A DNA stretch of 64,000 nt from Chitinophagales bacterium 33-2 (GTDB lineage Bacteria; Bacteroidota; Bacteroidia; Chitinophagales; Chitinophagaceae). The position numbers were made by a program, and so were the translations under genes. Of the stretch, positions 1 through 8,437 are shown piece by piece (positions within the stretch are counted from its first letter, which is position 1; each line of letters begins with the position of its first letter). A model generated the notes under the pieces. That model saw only the letters and a program-made list of their open reading frames with translations, was not told the DNA's origin and did no database searches. The DNA lies in contig MWYV01000043.1 in assembly GCA_002050435.1 (NCBI GenBank), forward strand, positions 39,271-103,270, given 5' to 3'.

Positions 1-806
1 TTTCTGAGGAATTTGCCCACTTTAGTAATCCTGGGATCGTTGGCAATCTTGAAGAATTTTGCGCCATTGCTGGCATCTGCATATTGATTCAGGTGGGCCA
101 GTGCATCAATCTTTTTATCGGCATTGATCACCATTGTACGAAACTTATAGAATTTGAAGATTCTGAAACCCCTGCCGGCCCTTTTAGCATTATAAAAAAG
201 AGGTCCTTTGGATTCGATCCTGATCATAAAAGCAACCAGTAGGAAAACCGGGAGGGCCATGATGATTAGCAATGAAGAAACGACAATGTCAAAAGTCCTT
301 TTCAGCCAGGCATCACTGATGGTAAAATTGAATTGTGTACTTTTTGGTTTTTCATATTGTTTGATCTGCTTAAGAAAAGAGATCTTGGATGAAAAATCAA
401 ACTGCCAGTTGCTGAGGTCAATAACATCATCTACCAGCGCTGCCACAGCCGTTTTCTGGTTTTTGATCAGCTCTTCATTATATATAACGGGAATGGAAGC
501 ATCTATTTTACCGGACTGCTTTAAAAACTGGGTAAATTCTTTAATCTGTATGCTCTCAAAAGGAAGATCAAGGATGATTACATCAATGCCATGATCTTTA
601 AAATCTTCAGTTCTTACAAGGTCACAGGCATTCTGGAGAGTTTCAGCGATCAGTCCTGAGCTGGAAGTATTAAGCAGAAATTTAATGGAGCTTTCATTAT
701 TGCCGATGTAAAGAAAGAAAATATCACTTTGTTCTTTGGTTACGGTGGCTACTCTAAGCTTTTTCCGGGCCTCACTCGCTACATTTTTTAGAATTTCGAC
801 TTGCAT
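1..806 (-). CDS. sugar transferase with receiver-like N-terminal domain (C-terminus cut by window edge)
   Basis: I translated 268 residues back from an ATG at 806-804; the frame stays open to the window start, so the C-terminal end is missing. Residues about 28-150 look like a degenerate response-regulator receiver: a beta-strand ending in Asp80 (VIILDLP) could be the phosphoacceptor, but the usual acidic pair is replaced by Asn-Asn (GNNES) and no Lys-Pro motif is seen. From about residue 169 it matches the bacterial sugar transferase family that primes exopolysaccharide synthesis by moving a sugar-1-phosphate onto undecaprenyl phosphate: KRTFDIVVSS, a hydrophobic segment at about 174-198, GPLFYNAKRAGRG and FKFYKFRTM. 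It lies 44 bp downstream of a free-standing receiver gene on the same strand, so the two are probably co-transcribed. The family call is firm; control by the N-terminal domain is inference. Confidence 0.85.
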   Translation of the reverse strand, partial: MQVEILKNVASEARKKLRVATVTKEQSDIFFLYIGNNESSIKFLLNTSSSGLIAETLQNACDLVRTEDFKDHGIDVIILDLPFESIQIKEFTQFLKQSGKIDASIPVIYNEELIKNQKTAVAALVDDVIDLSNWQFDFSSKISFLKQIKQYEKPKSTQFNFTISDAWLKRTFDIVVSSLLIIMALPVFLLVAFMIRIESKGPLFYNAKRAGRGFRIFKFYKFRTMVINADKKIDALAHLNQYADASNGAKFFKIANDPRITKVGKFLR

Positions 807-850
807 AGATTGTGTTTTAAGGGTTGGGGTATTCGTTTAGTTTTCAGGGG

Positions 851-1231
851 TCAGGCATCTGTCATTACTTCAGAAGCCTCTAGGTTCCTGACAGCAGTAA
901 TAAGGTCTACCGGGTTAAAGGGTTTAAAGAAGATTTCGTCCACTTCATACTCATAACTTTTAAGTTTGAGTTCATCACTGTTTTCAGACGCAAGAATCAC
1001 TACAGGAATATTTAAAAGCTTACTGCTTTTAATATGTTGAACAAGTTCCCATGATTGTTGTGGCTGGAAATCTACATCAACAATAAGAGCGCCTATTTTC
1101 CCGCTATGTTTCATTTCATATATAGCCTGGAAAGCATCAGCAACAGGAATGAAGGTAAATTCACCTTCAAAAACAGTTTTCAGTAAAAAATTCATGGCTT
1201 TGTTGCCATTTACGCTTAAAATTTTGCTCAT
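851..1231 (-). CDS. single-domain response regulator (receiver), degenerate acidic pocket
   Basis: A 126-residue protein consisting only of a receiver (CheY-like) fold. The probable phosphoacceptor is Asp52 in ALIVDVDF, the switch Ser is Ser82 in VVILASEN, and the conserved Lys-Pro is Lys103-Pro104 in FFKPF. The acidic pair that normally binds magnesium after the first strand is replaced by Asn8-Gly9 (SVNGN), so phosphorylation may be weak or absent. There is no output domain. It sits directly upstream of the receiver-like sugar transferase on the same strand. A role as a partner or regulator of that enzyme is inferred from position only. No histidine kinase is visible nearby. Confidence 0.8.
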   Translation of the reverse strand: MSKILSVNGNKAMNFLLKTVFEGEFTFIPVADAFQAIYEMKHSGKIGALIVDVDFQPQQSWELVQHIKSSKLLNIPVVILASENSDELKLKSYEYEVDEIFFKPFNPVDLITAVRNLEASEVMTDA

Positions 1232-1600
1232 AGTACAATAGGGTTTTCTTTTTTCACAATTCGGATCCGGCGTACTGACTATGGCAATTCAATGGATTGG
1301 AGATTGGAATCATCCCTAAGGGTGATAATTATATAGGCTGGATCTTATCCAGGAAAACCAAACATCAGGAAAATTGGGGGGTTCATCAGAGATATCGTAG
1401 AACGATTCTGGAAGAAATCCTTGTAATCGGGTACTAAAGTATACTTTTTATTGATAAAGTTCAATTTTTCCATAATTTATTCATTTTAGGGTTTTTGCCG
1501 GGTATAGTTTTTTACTTTAAAGAATAGTAAACTGAAATAATTTGCTGATTCCCATTTATATTATAAATATTCGTGCCACTCCTAAATTTTTGATTTCTAA
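1232..1600. other. 369-bp divergent intergenic region
   Basis: No gene seen. It separates the leftward receiver gene from the rightward pyruvate carboxylase gene and so must hold both promoters. A short imperfect dyad lies at about 1309-1326 (ATCATCCCTAAGGGTGAT). A weak promoter-like pair, TTTTTG near 1492 and TACTTT near 1513, has non-ideal spacing of 16 rather than about 19. Confidence 0.4.
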
Positions 1601-4600
1601 ATGCAAATGAGAAAAATAACCAAGCTGCTGGTAGCTAACCGTGGAGAAATTGCCATCCGCATTCTTCGTGCATGCAATGAACTTGAAATCCGTACGGTTG
1701 CCATCTTTACTTATGAAGACCGTTACTCACTTCACCGGTATAAAGCAGATGAAGCTTATCAGATCGGAACTGAAAATGACCCTTTAAAGCCTTATCTCGA
1801 TATGGATACCATCATTGCCACTGCAAAACAATGTGGTGCCGATGCCATTCATCCCGGGTATGGGTTTCTTTCTGAAAATTTCGAATTTGCCCATAAATGC
1901 CGCGAAAACAATATCATTTTTATTGGTCCCGACCCTGAAGTGATGCAAAAGCTGGGAGATAAAGTTTCTGCCAAAGCCGTTGCTACCCAGTGTAACATTC
2001 CCCAGATCGAAAGCAGTAACCAGCCGCTTACTGATGAAATTATCGCGTTAAGTGAAGCCAGGAGGATCGGTTTCCCCCTGATGCTGAAAGCCGCCGCAGG
2101 TGGTGGCGGTCGTGGAATGAGGGTGATCCGTTCAGAAGAAACACTTTCAAAATCATTCCAGGAAGCAAAAAGGGAAGCCAAAAATGCTTTTGGCGACGAT
2201 ACAGTCTTTTTTGAAAAATTCATCGACCAACCCAAGCATATCGAAGTGCAGATCGTTGCCGATCGCCATGGCAATGTAATGCACCTGTTTGAGCGCGACT
2301 GTAGCCTGCAGCGCCGTTTTCAAAAGATCGTTGAAGTGGCTCCTGCCTTTAGTCTGCCGCAGGAGGCAAAGAACAAAATTTATGAATATGCAGTTGCCAT
2401 TTGCCGCGAGGTTAATTATAATAATGTAGGCACTGTTGAATTCCTGGTTGATAAGGACATGGGCATTTATTTCATTGAAGTAAATCCCAGGATACAGGTC
2501 GAACACACGGTTACCGAAATGATTACCGGGATTGACCTGGTGAAAACCCAGATCTATATTGCGGAAGGGTACCAGCTGCACGATAAGCAGATCAATCTGC
2601 CCGTTCAGGAGGAAGTAAAGCAAAACGGCTATGCCATCCAGTGCCGCATCACTACCGAAGATCCTGAAAATGATTTCATGCCTGATTACGGAACCGTACT
2701 GGCTTACCGCAGTGCAGAAGGGTTTGGGATCCGGCTGGATGAAGGCAGTGTGTACAACGGTGTAAAAATTTCCCCTTTTTTTGATTCACTCCTGGTTAAA
2801 GTCACTGCTCATTCTTCCTCTATAGAAGATACCGTAAAAAAACTGAAAAGGGCTTTGCTGGAATTCAGGATCCGCGGCGTAAATACCAACATCCGCTTCC
2901 TGCTGAACATCATCATGCACCCAGAGTTTATTTCGGGCAACGCCACTGTAAACTTTCTACAGCAATATCCCGAACTTTTCCAGATCAGGAGAGCGCAAGA
3001 CAGGGGCACAAGGATCCTGAAATATATTGCAGACATAACGGTCAACGGCCACCCGGATGTAAAGAACCCCGATAAGTCAAAGAAATTTGAGAAGCCTTTG
3101 CTGCCGCCTTATGATCCTTTAAAACCATTTCAAAATGGGACAAAACAATTGTTGGATGAAATGGGTCCGGAAGCATTTGCCGGCTGGCTGAAAAACGAAA
3201 ACAAGATCTATTATACTGATACCACCTACCGCGATGCGCATCAGTCCTTACTGGCTACAAGGGTGCGTACCATTGATATGCTGAAGGCAGCTTCCTCATT
3301 CGCACAGCATTTTCCGCAAACTTTTAGTATGGAAGTATGGGGCGGCGCTACCTTCGATGTATGCATGCGCTTTCTATATGAAGATCCATGGCAAAGGCTT
3401 CAACTATTGCGTGCGGCAATTCCCAATATTCTTTTGCAGATGTTGCTCAGGGGTGCCAATGCGGTGGGGTATAAAGCCTATCCTGATAACCTGGTTGAAT
3501 CCTTTGTTGAAAAGAGCTGGGAAAACGGGATCGATGTGTTCAGGATCTTTGATTCACTGAACTGGATGCCCAATATGGAAAAAAGTATTGAGGCAGTGCG
3601 CAAAAAAACTGGTGCCCTTGCCGAAGTTTCCATGTGTTATACAGGCGATATCCAGGATCATAAAAGAACCAAATACACACTGGATTATTACAGAAAATTT
3701 GCAAGGGAAATTGAAAACAGTGGTGCACACATCCTGGCCATTAAGGATATGAGCGGACTTTTAAAACCATGGGCCGCTTATGAATTGATTGGTGAGCTCA
3801 AACAAACCATTAAAATTCCCATTCACCTGCATACCCATGATACTTCCTCACTTCAATCAGCCACCTACCTCAAAGCCATTGAGGCAGGTGTGGATGTGGT
3901 GGATGCAAGTATAGGTGCCATGTCGGGCTTAACCTCCCAACCCAACCTGAACGCACTGGTAGAAATGATGAAATTCCAGGAACGCGACCATCCTTATGAT
4001 ATAGAGGTACTCAACCAGCATTCCACTTACTGGGAAGCAGTAAGAGAATTTTATTATCCTTTTGAAAGTGGAATGAAGTCCAGCAGCGCTGAAGTTTTTT
4101 ACCATGAAATTCCGGGAGGACAATATTCCAACCTGAAACCGCAGGCCGAATCACTGGGCCTTGGTGATAAAATAGAAGACATTAAAAAAGCTTACAGGGA
4201 AGTGAACCAGATGTTTGGTGACCTTGTAAAAGTTACACCCAGTTCGAAAGTGGTAGGGGATATGGCTCTCTTCATGGTTTCAAGCAAGCTTACAAAAGAC
4301 GACATTCAAAACAACGGCTCATCTATTTCTTTTCCTGAATCTGTTGTTTCATTGTTTAAGGGCGATATCGGCCAACCTGTTGGCGGGTTTGATCCTGCCC
4401 TGCAAAAAACCATTCTTAAAGACATTCAACCATATACCGAGCGGCCAAACGAACACCTGCAACCCATAGATTTTGACCAGGAATTTGAAAAGTTCAAATT
4501 AAAATTTGATGATACGCTCAGTTTTACCGACCTCCTGTCTTACCTGCTCTATCCAAAGGTTTTTGAGGAGTATTATAATATGAAAAGCGCCTATGGAGAA

Positions 4601-5050
4601 GTATGGCACATACCCACGCTGAACTTTTTTTACGGTCTGCGTAATGATGAAGAAGTAATGATCGAGATCGATAAGGGAAAAAGCATCCTGGTACGTTTAC
4701 TCACCTTCAGCGATCCTGATGAAGAAGGAAAGCGCAAGATCTTTATGCGACTCAATGGACAAACCCGGATCATCGAAGTTCAGGACAGGTCGATTAAAGT
4801 AAATATTAAGGAAAACCAGAAAGCAGTAAAAGGGAATAAAAAGCATATTGGTGCGCCACTACAGGGCAAGCTTTCACAGATTCTGGTAAAGGAAGGAGAA
4901 GTGATCAAAAAGAATCAGCCCCTTTTTATCATTGAAGCCATGAAAATGGAAACCACGATTGCAGCCAATGAAGCCGGCAATATTGCCCAAATGATCCTGC
5001 AGCCGGGCGATATGGTGAAAACCGATGACCTGGTACTGGTGTTAGACTGA
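1601..5050 (+). CDS. pyc: pyruvate carboxylase
   Basis: Single-chain pyruvate carboxylase of 1149 residues, the normal length for the family. It makes oxaloacetate from pyruvate, bicarbonate and ATP to refill the TCA cycle and feed gluconeogenesis. Order of domains: biotin carboxylase (about 1-460) with YGFLSEN, the glycine-rich ATP-grasp loop GGGGRGMRV, and FIEVNPRIQVEHTVTE; carboxyltransferase (about 535-810) with DTTYRDAHQSLLATRVRT, WGGATFDVCMRFL and HLHTHDTSS; the PYC/OADA region; and a C-terminal biotin carrier domain with EAMKMET, where Lys1115 (codon 4943-4945) is the biotinylation site. The ATG at 1601 gives the usual family N-terminus, MRKITKLLVANRGEIA two codons later. Its 3' end overlaps the convergent glycosyltransferase gene by 9 bp. 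No frameshift seen. Confidence 0.97.
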   Translation: MQMRKITKLLVANRGEIAIRILRACNELEIRTVAIFTYEDRYSLHRYKADEAYQIGTENDPLKPYLDMDTIIATAKQCGADAIHPGYGFLSENFEFAHKCRENNIIFIGPDPEVMQKLGDKVSAKAVATQCNIPQIESSNQPLTDEIIALSEARRIGFPLMLKAAAGGGGRGMRVIRSEETLSKSFQEAKREAKNAFGDDTVFFEKFIDQPKHIEVQIVADRHGNVMHLFERDCSLQRRFQKIVEVAPAFSLPQEAKNKIYEYAVAICREVNYNNVGTVEFLVDKDMGIYFIEVNPRIQVEHTVTEMITGIDLVKTQIYIAEGYQLHDKQINLPVQEEVKQNGYAIQCRITTEDPENDFMPDYGTVLAYRSAEGFGIRLDEGSVYNGVKISPFFDSLLVKVTAHSSSIEDTVKKLKRALLEFRIRGVNTNIRFLLNIIMHPEFISGNATVNFLQQYPELFQIRRAQDRGTRILKYIADITVNGHPDVKNPDKSKKFEKPLLPPYDPLKPFQNGTKQLLDEMGPEAFAGWLKNENKIYYTDTTYRDAHQSLLATRVRTIDMLKAASSFAQHFPQTFSMEVWGGATFDVCMRFLYEDPWQRLQLLRAAIPNILLQMLLRGANAVGYKAYPDNLVESFVEKSWENGIDVFRIFDSLNWMPNMEKSIEAVRKKTGALAEVSMCYTGDIQDHKRTKYTLDYYRKFAREIENSGAHILAIKDMSGLLKPWAAYELIGELKQTIKIPIHLHTHDTSSLQSATYLKAIEAGVDVVDASIGAMSGLTSQPNLNALVEMMKFQERDHPYDIEVLNQHSTYWEAVREFYYPFESGMKSSSAEVFYHEIPGGQYSNLKPQAESLGLGDKIEDIKKAYREVNQMFGDLVKVTPSSKVVGDMALFMVSSKLTKDDIQNNGSSISFPESVVSLFKGDIGQPVGGFDPALQKTILKDIQPYTERPNEHLQPIDFDQEFEKFKLKFDDTLSFTDLLSYLLYPKVFEEYYNMKSAYGEVWHIPTLNFFYGLRNDEEVMIEIDKGKSILVRLLTFSDPDEEGKRKIFMRLNGQTRIIEVQDRSIKVNIKENQKAVKGNKKHIGAPLQGKLSQILVKEGEVIKKNQPLFIIEAMKMETTIAANEAGNIAQMILQPGDMVKTDDLVLVLD

Positions 5051-6139
5051 TGTAGGTTCCAGTATAACTGCTTTTTGGGGTAACCGCAACCGCTGAAAAA
5101 TAAAAATGGTAAACAGCATAACGGAAACCATTATGCTCATTCCTGTTATGAGGGAATAGCTTTTAAGAAAATAGCCCAGCAGCAGCATAAAGGCATGAAC
5201 AAAATAAATGACCTTGGCGGTGAAACTGTGGCTCCATCCATTGTTTGTCAGTAGGTGATGGATATGATTTTTGTCGGGAGAAAAAGGGGATTTCCCCTGC
5301 CAGATCCTGATCATGAACACACGCACGGTATCAAAAACCGGTATGATCACCACACTCATAACAAAAACAGGTGCATGGGTTAAAATATTTCCTTGAACAG
5401 GATTGATCTGGATCAGCCTGATACTTAATACGGCGATTACAAACCCCAGCACCAGCGATCCCGTATCCCCCATAAAAATTTTGGCAGGATTAAAATTATA
5501 ATAAAGAAAACCCAGTAAACCTCCACAAAGAGCAAAGGCGATCAAACCATTGTTGCTGTCGCCTGAAAGCGTAAGAAACAATCCAAGAACGATCAGGCTC
5601 ATAAAACCCAATCCGCCTGCAAGTCCGTCAATTCCGTCAATAAGATTATAGGCATTGGTAATGCCGGCAATGGCCAGTATGGTAAAACTGTATTGGGCCG
5701 TTATATGCAATTCATAAATTCCAAAGAGGCCATTAAAACTCGTAATGCGCACACCACTTACGGCGATCATGGTAGCTACAGCTACCTGCATGATCAGTTT
5801 ATAACGCGCGGGAAGATTTTTAAGGTCATCAAATATTCCAACACATAACAGCACGGCAATCGATAAAAAGAACGAGATCGTAAAGCTGTCGTGTTCAAAT
5901 GGAAACCAGATCAGTAATGCAAAAGCGAATCCCACACAGGAAGCAATTCCACCCATGGTGGGAATGGGCTGGCAATGTTCTTTTCTTGCGTCGGGAACAT
6001 CAAAAAGTTTAAAATAATTAATGAATTTGATCAGCGGAGGCATTACGATCATTGCAATAACAAAGGCCGTAACAAAGGACAGGATCCCGAACTTGAAATC
6101 AGATAGATCCAGGTTGAAGTAAAGGAGTTGGTTATTCAT
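5042..6139 (-). CDS. WecA/MraY-family undecaprenyl-phosphate glycosyl-1-phosphate transferase
   Basis: Polytopic membrane enzyme of the glycosyltransferase 4 (WecA/MraY) family, which loads a HexNAc-1-phosphate onto undecaprenyl phosphate at the inner membrane to start an envelope polysaccharide. Family motifs are present: an early cytoplasmic loop with PDARKEHCQPIPTMGG, FDDLKNLPARYKL, NAYNLIDGIDGLAGG (catalytic Asp loop), NFNPAKIFMGDTGSL, and a late DKNHIHHLL that resembles the substrate-recognition HIHH loop. I use the ATG at 6139 (365 residues); the longer frame begins with TTG at 6187 and adds a non-family N-terminus. Tail-to-tail 9-bp overlap with pyc. Which polysaccharide it serves cannot be told; WecA, TagO-like and capsule-priming enzymes all look alike. 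Confidence 0.92.
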   Translation of the reverse strand: MNNQLLYFNLDLSDFKFGILSFVTAFVIAMIVMPPLIKFINYFKLFDVPDARKEHCQPIPTMGGIASCVGFAFALLIWFPFEHDSFTISFFLSIAVLLCVGIFDDLKNLPARYKLIMQVAVATMIAVSGVRITSFNGLFGIYELHITAQYSFTILAIAGITNAYNLIDGIDGLAGGLGFMSLIVLGLFLTLSGDSNNGLIAFALCGGLLGFLYYNFNPAKIFMGDTGSLVLGFVIAVLSIRLIQINPVQGNILTHAPVFVMSVVIIPVFDTVRVFMIRIWQGKSPFSPDKNHIHHLLTNNGWSHSFTAKVIYFVHAFMLLLGYFLKSYSLITGMSIMVSVMLFTIFIFQRLRLPQKAVILEPTSV

Positions 6140-6312
6140 ATTCGTTCTGGTGGCCGGCAAAATAATAAATATAACCTGTATTTGCAATGGGAGGCGACCA
6201 GGATTTTATACAAAGGATTCTGAGGATCCTCTCAAATCATTCAACCTTCAAAAGTTACTTTTGCTGAAACCAGATTTCAATCAAACCAGGAACGCATATA
6301 TTAACCCAGCCT

Positions 6313-8388
6313 GTGGAATACCTGAAAGGGATGGGCCCGTTAAGAGCGGATTTGCTCAAAAAAGAGTTGGGGATCTTTACTTACCAGGACCTGCTCTATC
6401 ATTTTCCATTCAGGCATATTGATAAAACCTCCATCAACCGCATCGCCGATCTGAACCTTTCCATGGAGTATGTGCAGATCAGGGGAAGGGTCGTTTACAA
6501 GGAAATTATTGGCGACAAAAGTGCACGTCGGCTGCTGGTGCATTTTTCAGATGGAACGGGCAATATTGAACTGGCCTGGTTTAAAGGCATCAGCTGGATC
6601 GAGAAAATGCTCAACCAGGAATCGATGTACAGCGTTTTTGGAAAACTTGGTTTTTTCCTGGGCAAACCCCAACTGGTACATCCCGAAATAGAAGCCATCG
6701 ATCTTCATGCGCCAGCAAAAAATTTCCTGGAACCTGTGTACTCCACTACCGAAAAATTAAAAACAAAAGGACTGGGAGGAAGGCAGCTCGGAAAGATCAC
6801 CATCCATCTTTTCAATGTTTTAAAAGAAAAGGACTTTCCTGAAAATTTGCCGCAACCCATCGTCGAAAAATTAAAGCTTTTATCGAGATACGAAGCATTA
6901 AGAAATATTCATTTTCCTGCTTCCACATTGTTATATGAACAATCATTGAGGCGGCTAAAATTTGAAGAATTTTTTATTACACAGATCCGCCTGGCGCGTG
7001 TGCGATCGGAAAGACACCGTAAATCAAAAGGAGTTGTTTTTCAAAAAGTAGGGTCTCTTTTCAACCAGTTTTATAAAGAGCACCTTCCTTTTGAACTCAC
7101 GGGTGCACAAAAAAGAGTGATAAAGGAGATCAGGGCTGATACCGCAACAGGTCACCAAATGAACCGCCTGTTGCAGGGCGACGTGGGGAGCGGAAAAACC
7201 ATTGTGGCACTGCTGGTCATGTTGCTGGCGATTGACAATGGTTATCAGGCCTGCCTCATGGCACCCACCGAGATCCTGGCAAGGCAACATTTCATTTCCT
7301 TATCTGAACTGACCTCCGCGATGCCGCTAAACATCAAATTGTTAACGGGATCCACCCCGGTGAAAGAAAGAAAAGGCCTGCTTAAAGAACTTACAGAAGG
7401 TTCATTGCAGATCCTTATCGGGACCCATGCCCTGATTGAAGATCCCGTTGTGTTCCGGAACCTGGGTTTTGTTGTCATTGATGAACAACACCGTTTTGGT
7501 GTGGCACAGCGCGCAAAACTCTGGAAAAAAGCAACCCTTCCACCGCACATGCTGGTGATGACGGCCACGCCTATTCCAAGAACGCTTGCCATGACGGCCT
7601 ATGGCGATCTTGATTACAGCATTATGGACGAACTGCCTCCAGGAAGAATTCCGGTTCAAACCGTACACCGTTTGGATGACCAGAGAACGCGGGTAATGGA
7701 TTTTTTAAGAACTGAAATTGATGCGGGCCGGCAGGTCTATATGATCTTTCCATTAATTGAAGAAAGCGCCAAACTGGATTATGAAAACCTGATGAGCGGC
7801 TATGAAAACGTTAAGGCTTTTTTTCCTGAACCGCGGTTTTGGATCAGCATGGTGCACGGAAGGCAGCCTGCCGAACAAAAGAAAACCAATATGCAGCGTT
7901 TTGTAAGTGGCGATACTCAGATTATGGTGAGTACCACAGTAATTGAAGTTGGGGTAAATGTACCCAATGCCACGGTGATGGTCATTGAAAGTTCGGAAAA
8001 ATTCGGGCTTGCCCAACTTCACCAGTTAAGAGGCCGGGTGGGCAGGGGAGCAGAAAAAAGTTATTGTGTACTGATGACGTCCAACCAGTTAAGCAACGAC
8101 GCACGCGAAAGGCTCAGGATCATGACCTCCACAAACAACGGCTTCGAAATTGCAGAGAAAGATATGGAGCTGCGAGGCCCCGGTGAAATTGAAGGTACCC
8201 GCCAAAGTGGAGCCCTGAATTTTAAGCTGGCGGATATTGTGAAAGACAAACCGGTGCTGGATGCCGCTAGAGAAATTGCTTCACAACTGGTGGAGGAAGA
8301 TCCCGAACTGGAGCAACCGCAAAACCAAAATCTTCGGAATTACTTAATGTCACTTGAGGGTAAAACACCATGGAGCAAAATTTCTTAA
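6313..8388 (+). CDS. recG: ATP-dependent DNA helicase RecG
   Basis: RecG, the branched-DNA helicase that remodels stalled forks and Holliday junctions. An N-terminal wedge with an OB-fold (about residues 50-130) is followed by superfamily 2 motor motifs: Walker A GDVGSGKT (289-296), MAPTEILARQH, the DEQH box at 390-393 (VIDEQHRFGVAQR), MTATPIPRTLA, and QLRGRVGRG. Length of 691 is typical. The start is uncertain. GTG at 6313 begins at VEYLKGMGP, but the frame is open back to a stop at 6265-6267 and the preceding residues ILTQP resemble the usual family N-terminus; those extra codons contain only rare starts (ATA, ATT, ATC). It transcribes away from the glycosyltransferase gene across a short gap. 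Confidence 0.96.
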   Translation: MEYLKGMGPLRADLLKKELGIFTYQDLLYHFPFRHIDKTSINRIADLNLSMEYVQIRGRVVYKEIIGDKSARRLLVHFSDGTGNIELAWFKGISWIEKMLNQESMYSVFGKLGFFLGKPQLVHPEIEAIDLHAPAKNFLEPVYSTTEKLKTKGLGGRQLGKITIHLFNVLKEKDFPENLPQPIVEKLKLLSRYEALRNIHFPASTLLYEQSLRRLKFEEFFITQIRLARVRSERHRKSKGVVFQKVGSLFNQFYKEHLPFELTGAQKRVIKEIRADTATGHQMNRLLQGDVGSGKTIVALLVMLLAIDNGYQACLMAPTEILARQHFISLSELTSAMPLNIKLLTGSTPVKERKGLLKELTEGSLQILIGTHALIEDPVVFRNLGFVVIDEQHRFGVAQRAKLWKKATLPPHMLVMTATPIPRTLAMTAYGDLDYSIMDELPPGRIPVQTVHRLDDQRTRVMDFLRTEIDAGRQVYMIFPLIEESAKLDYENLMSGYENVKAFFPEPRFWISMVHGRQPAEQKKTNMQRFVSGDTQIMVSTTVIEVGVNVPNATVMVIESSEKFGLAQLHQLRGRVGRGAEKSYCVLMTSNQLSNDARERLRIMTSTNNGFEIAEKDMELRGPGEIEGTRQSGALNFKLADIVKDKPVLDAAREIASQLVEEDPELEQPQNQNLRNYLMSLEGKTPWSKIS

Positions 8389-8437
8389 CATGGCATTGCA
8401 CAACATTTTCAGGAATAAATAGTTAATTTAGAAAAGA

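Noticed and set aside
6140..6187. Longer N-terminus for the WecA-like protein
   Set aside because: Begins with TTG and adds residues not expected in the family; the ATG at 6139 fits better.
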